A DNA stretch of 64,000 nucleotides, taken from Rubripirellula tenax. GTDB taxonomy: Bacteria > Planctomycetota > Planctomycetia > Pirellulales > Pirellulaceae. Made by a program: the position numbers and the translations under genes. Below the pieces are notes generated by a model, which saw only the letters and a program-made list of their open reading frames with translations, did no database searches and was not told the origin of the DNA. Below, piece after piece: positions 42,664 through 52,437 of this stretch (positions are counted from its first letter, which is position 1; the number at the start of each line of letters is the position of its first letter). The DNA is taken from NCBI RefSeq assembly GCF_007860125.1, contig NZ_SJPW01000007.1, forward strand, positions 1 through 64,000. Direction: 5' to 3'.

Positions 42664-43737
42664 GTGTCGGAAAACATTGAAAAAACAGTCATCATCGGCA
42701 GTGGCCCCGCAGGCTGGTCCGCCGCCATCTACGCGGCTCGAGCCAATTTGAGTCCCGTCGTCTACGAAGGAACTTTCAAACCCGAGATGATTCCGCTGGG
42801 CCAGCTCGCTTTCACAACCGAAGTGGAAAACTACGCCGGATTCCCGGCTGGGAATGTTCGCGCGTTCGTTGAATCGGCGGTCAGCCAAGATCGTCACTAC
42901 AATCTGCCGCCCGCCCCGGCTGGACACGAAAAGGACGGCCAGCCGCACTACGCCGTTCAAGGCACCGAGTTGATGGAGTTGATGAAACAGCAAGCACTCA
43001 ACTTCGAAACGCGTGTTGTGGGCGATGACATCGAACGTGTCGAGTTCTCGAATTCGGGACCTCATACGCTCTATCCAGGATCAGGCGATCCGATCAAGAC
43101 CCACACCGTCATCGTGGCAACTGGCGCGCGAGCCAACTATCTGGGTTTACCGTCGGAAGAGAAGTACAAGAACAAGGGCGTCAGTGCGTGTGCCGTATGC
43201 GACGGCGCACTTCCAATCTATCGAAGCAAGCCGTTGGCCGTTGTCGGCGCCGGCGATTCGGCGGTGGAAGAAGCCACTTATTTGGCAAACCTGAAGGGCG
43301 CGGCAACGATCTACATGATCGTTCGACGCGACCAAATGCGTGCTTCGAAGGTGATGCAGGATCGTGCACTCAATCACCCCAACATCGAAGTCTTGTGGAA
43401 TAGCGTTGTTGGCGAAGTCTATGGCGACGAAAAACTGGTAACCGGACTGAAGATCAACAGCACGGTTGACGATACGACTCGCGATTTGGCCGTCGGTGGC
43501 ATGTTCGTTGCCATCGGGCACACGCCCAATACGGCGTTCTTGGATGGCGCCCTGGACGTTAACGAAGCAGGCTATGTGAAGTGGACCAAGCCGTTCCGGA
43601 CGAATACCAGCGTTCGCGCAGTTTTTGCGGCAGGTGATGTCGCCGACGATTATTATCGTCAAGCGATCACTTCGGCCGGTACGGGCTGCATGGCTGCCCT
43701 GGATGCGGAACGTTACCTGGCCGAACTTGAATCATAG
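42664..43737 (+). CDS. trxB: Thioredoxin reductase with an extra loop
   Basis: 357 residues from GTG 42664, which has GGAG 10 bases upstream. FAD-binding [20 protein letters not shown], redox pair C176-A-V-C179 in [14 protein letters not shown]-binding [15 protein letters not shown] and C-terminal [22 protein letters not shown]. It reduces thioredoxin with NADPH. About 30 residues more than usual lie between the first FAD block and the central domain (around 65-98: [16 protein letters not shown]), an insertion relative to E. coli TrxB. Confidence 0.95.
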   Translation: MSENIEKTVIIGSGPAGWSAAIYAARANLSPVVYEGTFKPEMIPLGQLAFTTEVENYAGFPAGNVRAFVESAVSQDRHYNLPPAPAGHEKDGQPHYAVQGTELMELMKQQALNFETRVVGDDIERVEFSNSGPHTLYPGSGDPIKTHTVIVATGARANYLGLPSEEKYKNKGVSACAVCDGALPIYRSKPLAVVGAGDSAVEEATYLANLKGAATIYMIVRRDQMRASKVMQDRALNHPNIEVLWNSVVGEVYGDEKLVTGLKINSTVDDTTRDLAVGGMFVAIGHTPNTAFLDGALDVNEAGYVKWTKPFRTNTSVRAVFAAGDVADDYYRQAITSAGTGCMAALDAERYLAELES

Positions 43738-43755
43738 CCGAATTCCCTGCCTCCT

Positions 43756-43797
43756 TTCTTCTCGTCAGCACCCCGCTTCTTCTCGTCAGCACCCCGC
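43756..43797. repeat. Perfect 21-bp tandem duplication before the NRAMP-like gene
   Basis: The 21-base unit TTCTTCTCGTCAGCACCCCG+C occupies 43756-43776 and again 43777-43797, ending 3 bases before the ATG at 43801. It occupies the place where a ribosome binding site would be expected, and no purine-rich motif is present. Confidence 0.9.
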
Positions 43798-43800
43798 TTT

Positions 43801-45453
43801 ATGAACAATCAAACCGACTTTTCGCGTGAAGACGCGATGTTAGCCGACGCCGCGACGAAGGGGCCACTTGGAAAATCCCTCATTTACACGCGGCTTTCCG
43901 GTCCTGGATGGCTGCAAGGCGCGATCACGCTTGGCGGCGGGTCGCTGGCCGGTGCGTTGTATCTGGGCGTCATCGCCGGCTATGACCTGATGTGGTTACA
44001 GCCGATTGCGATGGTTTTGGGAGTCATCATGTTGAGCGCGATTAGCTATGTCGCGCTGTCAACGGGCGAACGTCCCTTTCAAACGTTGAAGACGCACATC
44101 AGCCCCGTGTTAGCATGGGGATGGCTGATCGCCACGATGATGGCCAACATCGTTTGGTGCTTGCCACAGTTCGCCCTTGGGACGGCATCGGTCCAGCAGA
44201 ATCTGCTTCCATCGACCAACACTGACTCTGGTAAAGCGATCGTGGCAGTGACCATCTTGGTTGTGGCTTCGATTGTGGTCTGGTTTTACAACTCGGGCAG
44301 CAAAGGGATCAAAGCGTTTGAGCTGATCTTGAAAGCGATGGTAGGTGTGGTCGTGCTTTCGTTCTTTGGCGTTGTTTTGGCGATGACGTTCGAGGGAGCA
44401 CTCGATTGGGGCAAGATTTTTGCCGGCTTCGTTCCCAACTTGACCTATCTATTCGAACCAGTGCCAAGCCTTGCCGCCTCGGTTTCGGAAACGGGTGAGT
44501 ACAGTGATTGGTGGACGAACATGATCGCGGGCATTCAAAAAGACCGAATCATCACGGCGTTCGCGACCGCCGTCGGCATTAACATGACGTTCCTGTTGCC
44601 TTATTCGATGCTTCGCAAGGGCTGGGGCGTCAAGCACCGCACGCTCGCGATTTTCGATTTGTCGATCGGTTTGATCGTGCCGTTCGTTTTGGCAACCAGT
44701 TGCGTTGTGATTGCGGCGGCAAGCCAATTTCATGGCAACACCTCGGACGTCATGCGAATGCTAGATAATGGGCAAACCGACGCCAGCGAAGTGAAGGAGT
44801 ATTTCAAATTCCTGGACAAACGAATTTTGCAGGAGTCACCCAATGCCAGCGAGAGCGAAATCGTGCTCGCCCGTGAATCCCTTCCCGAAGCAGACAAGCA
44901 AATCGCAGCCATGTTGGTCGGACGCGATAACTTTGCTTTGGCCGGAACGCTTGAACCATTGGTTGGTCGCACGGTCGCTCAGACCCTGTTCGGCGTCGGC
45001 GTTTTGGGGATGGCCGTATCGACCATCATCATTTTGATGCTGATTAATGGGTTCGCGTTTTGCGAACTGATGAATGTACCGCCCGAAGGAACGATGCACC
45101 GAATCGGAAGCTTTATCCCCGCGGTCGGTGTCCTCGGACCGTTTGTCTGGGGACAAGCCGCGCCGGCGCTTGCGGTTCCGACATCGGTCATCGGTGGTGC
45201 GATGTTGCCGATCGCCTACCTTTCGTTTCTGTTGCTGATGAACTCGCGGCGAGCACTCGGCGATGCGATGCCAACAGGCGGCAAACGATTCGTTTGGAAT
45301 ACGCTGATGATTCTGGCAACCGGTGTGGCCGGCTTCGGATCGGCCTGGGGATTGCTGAGCAAAGGGATGATCGGATACGTCGCCCTCGGTGGTATTGCGG
45401 TGATGCTACTTCTAGGCATCGGCGGATTCATCAAGAAGCAATCAGAGAACTAA
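43801..45453 (+). CDS. NRAMP-like divalent metal transporter
   Basis: 550 residues with about 11-12 membrane segments. The NRAMP opening ([23 protein letters not shown]) occurs at about 34-56, but the metal-binding DPGN of Mn/Fe transporters reads ITLGGGS here, so the substrate may differ. Related planctomycete proteins are annotated as NRAMP family. A large hydrophilic insertion (about 325-375) carries many charged residues. A tandem repeat precedes the start and no Shine-Dalgarno is visible. Sits between trxB and asnS on the same strand. Confidence 0.75.
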   Translation: MNNQTDFSREDAMLADAATKGPLGKSLIYTRLSGPGWLQGAITLGGGSLAGALYLGVIAGYDLMWLQPIAMVLGVIMLSAISYVALSTGERPFQTLKTHISPVLAWGWLIATMMANIVWCLPQFALGTASVQQNLLPSTNTDSGKAIVAVTILVVASIVVWFYNSGSKGIKAFELILKAMVGVVVLSFFGVVLAMTFEGALDWGKIFAGFVPNLTYLFEPVPSLAASVSETGEYSDWWTNMIAGIQKDRIITAFATAVGINMTFLLPYSMLRKGWGVKHRTLAIFDLSIGLIVPFVLATSCVVIAAASQFHGNTSDVMRMLDNGQTDASEVKEYFKFLDKRILQESPNASESEIVLARESLPEADKQIAAMLVGRDNFALAGTLEPLVGRTVAQTLFGVGVLGMAVSTIIILMLINGFAFCELMNVPPEGTMHRIGSFIPAVGVLGPFVWGQAAPALAVPTSVIGGAMLPIAYLSFLLLMNSRRALGDAMPTGGKRFVWNTLMILATGVAGFGSAWGLLSKGMIGYVALGGIAVMLLLGIGGFIKKQSEN

Positions 45454-45524
45454 TTACCATCCGGCGGCCGGAACCTCTGCGAGGCTGTCCGCCGGTAAGG
45501 ATGAAACTTATTCAGGATGGACTC

Positions 45525-46919
45525 ATGAGCAACTGGATCAGCGTCGACAAGGCCCGTCAAACATCGGCGATCGCACCCGATGCAGAAATTCGCGGTTGGG
45601 TGCGAACAAGACGAGACAGCAAGGGCGGCTTCAGCTTTATCGAAATCAACGATGGAAGCTGCTTCGGTAATTTGCAAGTCGTTGCGCCGGCCGAGCTGCC
45701 CAACTATGCAGACGAGATTCAAAAGCTGTCCGTTGGGTGCAGCGTCGTCATCGTTGGTGAAATCAAAGAGTCACCGGCGGCTGGACAGCCCACCGAATTG
45801 CACGCCACCAACGTCCGGGTGCTGGGGTGGGCCGACCCCGAAACGTATCCGATGCAAAAGAAGCGTCACACGTTCGAAAAGCTTCGCGAGTGGGCTCACC
45901 TACGTCCGCGTACAAACACGTTTGGCGCCGTCGCACGCGTCCGCAATCAAATCAGTCAATCAATTCACCATTTCTTCAACGACAATGGTTTTTTCTATAC
46001 ACACACACCCATCATCACGGCCAGTGATTGCGAAGGCGCCGGCGAGATGTTTCGCGTCACGTCGCTGGACCTCGAGATGCTGGCCAAGAAGGGCGGACCG
46101 GTCAACTACAAGTACGACTTTTTCGAAAAACCGGCGCACTTGACCGTCAGCGGTCAGCTGAACGGAGAAGCCTACGCGACCGCGATGGGGCGGATCTATA
46201 CATTCGGCCCAACCTTTCGCGCCGAGAACAGCAACACGTCGCGGCACCTCGCTGAATTTTGGATGGTCGAACCGGAAGCTGCGTTCTTTGACCTGTCGGA
46301 CAATATGAAGCTTGCCGAAGACTTTTTGAAACGCATCTTCACCGATTGCTTGAACAAGTGCGGCGAAGACATGAAGTTCTTTGACGAACGAATCGAGAAG
46401 GGAAAGATCGAACAGCTGACCGCCGTGATCGAAAAACCGTTCGCTCACATGACCTACACCGACGCGGTGGATGTACTGACATCATCGAGTGAAAAATTCG
46501 AGTATCCGGTCCAATGGGGTACCGATCTACAAGCCGAACACGAACGCTTTCTGACGGAAAAGCATGTCGGCGGACCACTGATTTTGACCGACTATCCGTC
46601 GACCATCAAACCGTTTTACATGCGTGTTTCCGATGACGGAAAAACGGTCGCGGCGATGGACGTTCTGGTCCCTGGCGTCGGTGAAATCATCGGTGGCAGC
46701 CAGCGGGAAGAACGGCTCGATGTGCTGCTATCGCGAATGGACGAAGCGGGGCTCAATCAAGCCGACTACGACTGGTACATCGATCTGCGTCGGTTCGGCA
46801 CGGTTCCTCACGCCGGGTTTGGGCTAGGACTCGAACGCGCGGTTCAGTACGCCACCGGGATGGCCAACATCCGTGACGTCATCCCGTTCCCGCGAACGCC
46901 GGGCAACGCTGATTTCTAG
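45525..46919 (+). CDS. asnS: Asparaginyl-tRNA synthetase
   Basis: 464 residues from ATG 45525 ([13 protein letters not shown]); the ORF is open far upstream through the previous gene's 3' region, but only this start fits family length (466 in E. coli). OB-fold [27 protein letters not shown] N-terminus, class II motif 2 ([21 protein letters not shown]) and motif 3 ([15 protein letters not shown]). It charges tRNA-Asn directly. The stop overlaps the convergent SBP gene's stop by 4 bases. Confidence 0.97.
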   Translation: MSNWISVDKARQTSAIAPDAEIRGWVRTRRDSKGGFSFIEINDGSCFGNLQVVAPAELPNYADEIQKLSVGCSVVIVGEIKESPAAGQPTELHATNVRVLGWADPETYPMQKKRHTFEKLREWAHLRPRTNTFGAVARVRNQISQSIHHFFNDNGFFYTHTPIITASDCEGAGEMFRVTSLDLEMLAKKGGPVNYKYDFFEKPAHLTVSGQLNGEAYATAMGRIYTFGPTFRAENSNTSRHLAEFWMVEPEAAFFDLSDNMKLAEDFLKRIFTDCLNKCGEDMKFFDERIEKGKIEQLTAVIEKPFAHMTYTDAVDVLTSSSEKFEYPVQWGTDLQAEHERFLTEKHVGGPLILTDYPSTIKPFYMRVSDDGKTVAAMDVLVPGVGEIIGGSQREERLDVLLSRMDEAGLNQADYDWYIDLRRFGTVPHAGFGLGLERAVQYATGMANIRDVIPFPRTPGNADF

Positions 46920-47935
46920 TCAGATCCGTTCATCAGAAATTGGTCGGTGAAACAGTCTTCGGCTTTCACCTTTCCGGCGGCACCTGGGTCGAGTGCGTCC
47001 ATTTGATCCACCAGTGTTTTCCAACGGGCTTGCGACATTGCGCCGATTTGATCAATGGCCATGCCCTCGGGCAGAGCCAACGGAGTCAACTCTTTGCTGC
47101 CGAAGTCCAATGCTTCCTGGGTCATTCCGTGTTCGTTGGCCGATAGGATCGCCTCGTTGCCCAACTTGGAATCGGCGAGGTAGTTTGCCCATCCTTGCTG
47201 AGTCGCCTTCACAAACGTTCGAACCAATTCGGGTTGCTCACGAATCAGCTTGCCGGACGTGATCAACACACTGCTGTACGGGTTCCAACCTAACTCGCTT
47301 ACCATCAGCGTGCGAACTTCAACACCTTGCTCTCGGGCAAGCAACGGTTCGGCGAACGAATAAGCCTGGATAGCAATCTTGGGATCGGCAATCATCGACG
47401 ACACGCTGCCGTGGTAGGGGACCTCGGTGACTTTGTCAAGGAAACCCTTCGACCGCATGAACTCGAGAAACATGCGACCGGCTTGTCGTTGCAGCGTCAT
47501 ACCGGCCAATCCCTTAAAATCCTCCACGCCACTGTCTTCACGCACCAGGATGCAGCGCGGACTGTTTTGCAGCACCGCCAACACGGCAACAATGTCCATC
47601 CCTTCGCGGCGGAACAAGACAACGTCATCGGCGTTGGCCATCGCAAATTGGACACGCCCAAGTTGCAGTTCCGGCGCCACAGGCGTTGCACGTCCACCCG
47701 GGCGGACGTCAACCGTTAAACCCGCGGACTTGTAGGTCCCATCGGCCCAGGCTTGGTAAACCCCACCGTGTTCGGCTTCGGGGTACCAGTTCAATTGGAC
47801 GGCAACTTTGTCGCTGGCCGGTACGGGAACCGAATCGGACGTTGGCGACTTCGCCGAATCCCTGGAACCACCACAACCAACGACTGTGGCAATTAAAAAG
47901 ACGGCGACGCAAAAGACGTTTGGTTTTACCGACAT
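46916..47935 (-). CDS. NMT1/THI5-like ABC transporter substrate-binding lipoprotein
   Basis: 339 residues from ATG 47935 with a lipoprotein signal ([12 protein letters not shown]). Ligand domain: [58 protein letters not shown], typical of the NMT1/SsuA/TauA superfamily, with pyrimidine (HMP), sulfonate or nitrate ligands. Third gene of an ABC operon; 122 bases separate it from the permease gene. Ligand not determined by sequence alone. Confidence 0.87.
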   Translation of the reverse strand: MSVKPNVFCVAVFLIATVVGCGGSRDSAKSPTSDSVPVPASDKVAVQLNWYPEAEHGGVYQAWADGTYKSAGLTVDVRPGGRATPVAPELQLGRVQFAMANADDVVLFRREGMDIVAVLAVLQNSPRCILVREDSGVEDFKGLAGMTLQRQAGRMFLEFMRSKGFLDKVTEVPYHGSVSSMIADPKIAIQAYSFAEPLLAREQGVEVRTLMVSELGWNPYSSVLITSGKLIREQPELVRTFVKATQQGWANYLADSKLGNEAILSANEHGMTQEALDFGSKELTPLALPEGMAIDQIGAMSQARWKTLVDQMDALDPGAAGKVKAEDCFTDQFLMNGSD

Positions 47936-48057
47936 GGAATCTTGATTTCGCGTAGGGATCAATGAACCGGAACACCCTTCTATGATTGTCGATCGTCAAT
48001 CCGGGAGGAACCGGAGTGCGAACACAATCACAAATCCGGTCACCAAGGCGCACTCGG

Positions 48058-48864
48058 CTACCGAGTCGGCCGCGTTGATGTCCATCGCCTCAAAAGCGTT
48101 GCCGACACCAATTGGACGCTCCCGAACAGAGCTAGACCCAGAAAAGCTGACGCAAATAAGGCCGCGATCAGTGCATCCGTCTTGGTCAGCGCCTGCCATC
48201 CGGTCATCAATGTCCCCAGCCCGTCATAGCTGGTTCCGTTGCCGACAAAGAACTCGGCCACAATTGCACCGATGACCGCAAGTCCGCTGCTGGTTTTCGC
48301 GCCAAGCATCAGATGGCGGATGGCCGAAGGGATTTGTAGTTTCGTCAATTGCCGTCGCCGACTGGCACCGTAGAGTCGAAAGAGGTCCGACGCGTCACGG
48401 TCGATCGACATCAGCCCCGAAGTCACACTGTTGACGATCGGAAACAGACACACGATCACCGTGACAATCACGACGGTTCGGAACGTGTAGCCGCTCCAAA
48501 TGATCAACAGCGGAGCGATCGCAACGATGGGCACCGTTTGCAGCAAAATGACATAAGGAAAGAAGGCCAAACGCAGACGACGCGACAGACTAAACACGAC
48601 CGCGATCAACGATCCCACCACGATCGCGACGACCAGCCCCGTGACGGCCGAAACTCCCGTCGATAGCGTCCCGCGAAACAACGCATCGCGATTCTCGATC
48701 GCGGCCAACAGACACTCAATCGGCGTTGGCAGAAGCGCCTTGGGCAAGTCGAACCAACGCACGACGGCGTACCAGATCGAGATCCCCAGTACCGCCACCA
48801 AGGTGACCAATACGGCGCTGGTGGTCGCATCGGCGACGCTGAAGCGGCGGCGACGTTCGATCAT
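48058..48864 (-). CDS. ABC transporter permease (NitT/TauT type)
   Basis: 268 residues with about six membrane segments. BPD_transp_1 signature region: DLFRLYGASRRRQLTKLQIPSAI, the EAA loop contacting the ATPase. Its ATG overlaps the ATPase stop by 4 bases (ATGA). Belongs with the substrate-binding lipoprotein and ATPase genes. Confidence 0.9.
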   Translation of the reverse strand: MIERRRRFSVADATTSAVLVTLVAVLGISIWYAVVRWFDLPKALLPTPIECLLAAIENRDALFRGTLSTGVSAVTGLVVAIVVGSLIAVVFSLSRRLRLAFFPYVILLQTVPIVAIAPLLIIWSGYTFRTVVIVTVIVCLFPIVNSVTSGLMSIDRDASDLFRLYGASRRRQLTKLQIPSAIRHLMLGAKTSSGLAVIGAIVAEFFVGNGTSYDGLGTLMTGWQALTKTDALIAALFASAFLGLALFGSVQLVSATLLRRWTSTRPTR

Positions 48865-49628
48865 GCTTCACCTCGAAGCGTAGCGCTGACCACACCATAA
48901 AAGCGACCGAACTGTGCGGTACTGCGAACGGAATCCGTCCTCGGAAACGGCAGTGGGTTGTCCACGACCGTCTTCACTTGTCCGGAACGCATTACCGCGA
49001 TTCGGTGCGACAGAAAAATCGACTCGCCGATGTTGTGCGTTACCATCACTGCGGTAAATCGCTGGTCGTCCCACAACTGCAACAGCATTTCGCCCAACTG
49101 GGTCCGCAGCATATCGTCGAGCGCCGCAAACGGTTCGTCGAGCAACAAAATGCTGGGGCCGGTCACCAATGCTCGAGCGATCGATACTCGCATCTTCATC
49201 CCCCCTGACAATTGGTGGGGATATCGATCCAGAGCGTCCGATAAGCCCACGCGCGTGAGCATCTCCATCGCAGCATCTTTTCGCTCGTGTCGGTTGCCCC
49301 GCGATATCAATTCCAACGGTAACGCAACGTTTTCAACCGCTGTTCGCCAAGGCAGCAACGAAGGCTGCTGAAAAACAAATGCGATTTGCCCAAGTTTCCC
49401 CGCCGTTGGTGGTTCAAGAACGACCCTACCATCGGTCGGGGATTCCAACCCGGCCATCAGCCGCAGAAGCGTCGTTTTGCCGCAACCGCTCGGACCGACC
49501 AGCGACAAGATTTGGCCCGCGGCGGCGACCAGTTGGACATTCGCGACGGCGCGAATGCCACCACCGAATTCCATTGAAACGCCCTCACAGCGGATCGTTG
49601 ATTCATTGGCGGTGGCGATCTTCGTCAA
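48861..49628 (-). CDS. ABC transporter ATP-binding protein (NitT/TauT type)
   Basis: 255 residues starting at TTG 49628, whose TTGA overlaps the stop of the PilO-like gene; no other start precedes the first ABC strand. Walker A GPSGCGKTT, Q-loop FVFQQPSLLPWRT, signature LSGGMKMRVSIARALV, Walker B ILLLDEPFAALDD and the H-loop MVTHNIGES. Energises the adjacent permease. Its start is embedded in the secretion operon, so it probably depends on that transcript. Confidence 0.92.
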   Translation of the reverse strand: MTKIATANESTIRCEGVSMEFGGGIRAVANVQLVAAAGQILSLVGPSGCGKTTLLRLMAGLESPTDGRVVLEPPTAGKLGQIAFVFQQPSLLPWRTAVENVALPLELISRGNRHERKDAAMEMLTRVGLSDALDRYPHQLSGGMKMRVSIARALVTGPSILLLDEPFAALDDMLRTQLGEMLLQLWDDQRFTAVMVTHNIGESIFLSHRIAVMRSGQVKTVVDNPLPFPRTDSVRSTAQFGRFYGVVSATLRGEA

Positions 49629-50806
49629 TCTTCTTCCGACGCTTTGGCGGCTTCGCTGAGGTTACCCGACTGTTGTAAGTTAAACCGTCGGCCATCGATT
49701 TCCAAAACAGCATAGCGACGTGTCACCTCGATGACTTCGCCTTTGAGTGTCCCGATTTCGAACTTATCACCGACCCTTAACTTCAGCGTTTTATCACGGG
49801 TCCGAACGTGCATCCATGCCTCCCAATCGTCACGCCCTTTCACCAATCCGGTCAACACGGTTTGAGTCGCGTCGTCAAACTTTGGTTTCTCGGGTTCAAC
49901 GGCGGGCGGCGGTGGAGGGTCAACGACCTTGACCGTCAGTGTTTGCTCCGTCGATTGTGCCGGGTGTCCGTTATCGGTAACGCGGACCGAGATGGGGAAC
50001 TCTTTCTTGTCGGGGCTGTTGATCTTTAGCGTTCCCGACTCGCTACTGAGTGACACCAAGTCGGTCGGCCCGTCGATCAGTTCATATCGAAGCGTATTTC
50101 CTTCGGCGTCCTTGAATGTCAACGGCGCAGGTGTTTCGCGACCGACGATCGCTTCGATCGTTGGGCTGCCTTCGTAACGCGGCGCTTGGTTGGGCGGTTG
50201 GAACAGGTTGCGATTCATGATCGGATCCTGATAGGCCGCCAAACTTCCGTCGACGCGCCATGAATCATCTTTCCGTTCTGGCAATTCATTGGGCGCGGTC
50301 ATCAACGCGATCGCATCAACCGTCAACTCGACGGTGAAGCTTCCCGTCTTGGTCGGACGCAGCGATAAGTCGCGAATGCGGTGCAAGTAATCTTTGGCAT
50401 AAAACGAATGCAGCAACGCAACCGTCTTGGGGACATCCGCTGTCCCCAGTACACGGAAGGACATTTGATGGTACAGACCACCGACCGGACGCGGCCCGAT
50501 CGGGTCGACGCTGTAACCAGCGATTTCGTTTTGCTGGACGATGCTGATCAACCACTGTTGATACATTCCTTGAGCGATTTCCAGATTTCCTGGTAGTGAT
50601 CGCACCATGTACTCGCCCATTTGGCGGTTGGCGTATTCACCTTGCAATTGTTGCTCGGTCAATCGTTGCTGCTCTTCTTGCAGCCGAGTGATTTCGTTGG
50701 TGCGCTTTTTGACAGCCGTTCGATACTTATCGAACCCCCACCAAACACCACCGGCAATCAACAGGCCACCAACCAAAATGGCTAGGAAACGTTCACGTTG
50801 AGTCAT
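49625..50806 (-). CDS. PilO/GspM-like type II secretion protein with cadherin-like and GspC-like regions
   Basis: 393 residues. N-terminal membrane anchor (FLAILVGGLLIAGGVWWGF) followed by a coiled-coil (KKRTNEITRLQEEQQRLTEQ), the PilO/GspM layout, and a PilO-like domain to about 185. A cadherin-like Ig domain (about 225-300; SPDKKEFPISVRVTDNGHP) and a short C-terminal beta domain (VRTRDKTLKLRVGDKFEIG) resembling PilP/GspC follow. Last gene of the gsp operon; ATGA overlap with the preceding gene. Confidence 0.72.
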   Translation of the reverse strand: MTQRERFLAILVGGLLIAGGVWWGFDKYRTAVKKRTNEITRLQEEQQRLTEQQLQGEYANRQMGEYMVRSLPGNLEIAQGMYQQWLISIVQQNEIAGYSVDPIGPRPVGGLYHQMSFRVLGTADVPKTVALLHSFYAKDYLHRIRDLSLRPTKTGSFTVELTVDAIALMTAPNELPERKDDSWRVDGSLAAYQDPIMNRNLFQPPNQAPRYEGSPTIEAIVGRETPAPLTFKDAEGNTLRYELIDGPTDLVSLSSESGTLKINSPDKKEFPISVRVTDNGHPAQSTEQTLTVKVVDPPPPPAVEPEKPKFDDATQTVLTGLVKGRDDWEAWMHVRTRDKTLKLRVGDKFEIGTLKGEVIEVTRRYAVLEIDGRRFNLQQSGNLSEAAKASEED

Positions 50807-52401
50807 GCTTGCACCTCCGAAGCAACGGATTCGGCTTCAACTTCGGTCGGGGTTCCCGTTTCGCCAGGCGATTCTGGTTCCGGTTCTGCCTCCGTTTCTG
50901 GTTCTAATGCTGTTTCTGGTTTCGGTTCCGGCTCTGCTTCCGATTTCGGTTCGGCCATCAACCGTTCCAAAATCCCCTCATACCGCTGATTGCGAACGGC
51001 TTCCGAATCGATCGTAATCGTTTCGTTGATTCCGTATCGATAGGCATCTTGGTTCTTGGATTCGACCACGCCGTCCCCGACAACACTGTGCGTGGCATCG
51101 CGAAGCGATTGTTCGAAACTGTCGATCACCGATGGTTCCGTCACCGCCGCCGTCACGACTAATTTGCCGCCGCCACGTCGCGGGTCGCTCGAACCTGAGA
51201 TGCTGCGCACGATCATTTTGTCGGCCGGAGGCATGGTCGCCGCTAGCCGCCGCATCTCATTCAACCAATTGACGTCGCCGTCAAGAAACTGATCCACCGT
51301 CTCCGTTCTCGCGGCGCTTGCCGACGCTAAATCGACAGCCGGCTTCATGCCAGCGTTGGCGGTTTTCAGCTCCGCAATCTCGCGGTCCATCCCGCTCAAA
51401 CGTCCAAACAACAGGTAACCGCCGACCAGCGTTAACAAGACGGGGGCCGCTACCATCGCAGCGGTTCGGAATCGGTTGGGCTCCTCTTCGACTCGCTTGC
51501 GAGGATTCAAAAAGTCGATCAAGCGATCGGCATGGTGCTCGTCGGCGGCAAGCAGACCCACCAAAGGCGCTAGTCGACCGACGTGATCGGGAAGCGAGTT
51601 GGCACATTCTTGGTCAACGTCCACCAAATCGAACGGGTTCAAGACCTCGACCGTCGCGCCGGACGCCTCGGCCAGCATCCTTTGATCGTCCACGTGAACG
51701 GATTCACGTCCCCAAAGAACCACCTTTTCTGGCGTCGCGCCTGCACCGCATGCGACCAGACTTCGCTTCAATTCGCCTGCCAATGCCCGTGGCCGCGCAG
51801 CTTGGTCGGTCGGCATCCGCACCGTTCGCACAAAAATCACTCGACCGGCACGGGCGATAACGATTTCCGCGTCACCGGCCAATAGATCGACCAGCACCAC
51901 ATCGCCCTCGCGAGCGGCAGCGGACTGGATCAAGTACAAGGCCGATGCAGCCAACGGGCGAAGCGAGACTCGCGATGCCGTGATGCCACATGCTTCACAG
52001 GCTTTGCGAATTTCGTTCAGCTTCGCCGGGCCGATCGCCGCCGCGATCATATCGACGCCGTTTTCCTTGCGACGCGTTACCAGAAAATCGACCGTTGCGC
52101 TGTCCCCGGCCGACGCAAAACTGCGAATGGCTTGGAACCGAACCATGTCGGGCAGTTCTTCGTCCGGCACCGGCGGCAGTTGCAGCTCTCGCAGTTCAGC
52201 GTATCCGCGTCCGATGGCGATCATCGCTTCGGTGCCCGTCAATCCCAGCGTTTTCATTGCGCCGCGAAGAGCCTCCGTCGCCGTTGTTCCTTCCAACGGA
52301 ATGATCATCGCATCGGTGACCTTAACCCGAGAGCCCGAAACTTGGCCAACCACCAGTCTCAGTTCGATCTCGTCCCAGTCGATCGCTATTTTTTTTGGCA
52401 T
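50803..52401 (-). CDS. PilM/GspL-like type II secretion platform protein
   Basis: 532 residues. N-terminal actin-like PilM/GspL domain (KKIAIDWDEIELRLVVGQV, then VVLVDLLAGDAEIVIARAGRVIFVRTV), one membrane segment at about 318-338 (AAMVAAPVLLTLVGGYLLFG) and a periplasmic part with a PilN-like coiled region. The last 50 residues are a Glu/Pro repeat tail (PEPKPETALEPETEAEPEPE). It would connect the secretion ATPase to the pseudopilus. Both neighbours overlap by 4 bases or lie close. Confidence 0.78.
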   Translation of the reverse strand: MPKKIAIDWDEIELRLVVGQVSGSRVKVTDAMIIPLEGTTATEALRGAMKTLGLTGTEAMIAIGRGYAELRELQLPPVPDEELPDMVRFQAIRSFASAGDSATVDFLVTRRKENGVDMIAAAIGPAKLNEIRKACEACGITASRVSLRPLAASALYLIQSAAAREGDVVLVDLLAGDAEIVIARAGRVIFVRTVRMPTDQAARPRALAGELKRSLVACGAGATPEKVVLWGRESVHVDDQRMLAEASGATVEVLNPFDLVDVDQECANSLPDHVGRLAPLVGLLAADEHHADRLIDFLNPRKRVEEEPNRFRTAAMVAAPVLLTLVGGYLLFGRLSGMDREIAELKTANAGMKPAVDLASASAARTETVDQFLDGDVNWLNEMRRLAATMPPADKMIVRSISGSSDPRRGGGKLVVTAAVTEPSVIDSFEQSLRDATHSVVGDGVVESKNQDAYRYGINETITIDSEAVRNQRYEGILERLMAEPKSEAEPEPKPETALEPETEAEPEPESPGETGTPTEVEAESVASEVQA

Positions 52402-52437
52402 GAAGTAACTCGTGATGATATATCGGAAAGGGGGACT

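Noticed and set aside
45060-45524. N-terminal extension of asnS
   Set aside because: It would translate the 3' part of the NRAMP-like gene in another frame and exceed the family length by about 155 residues.
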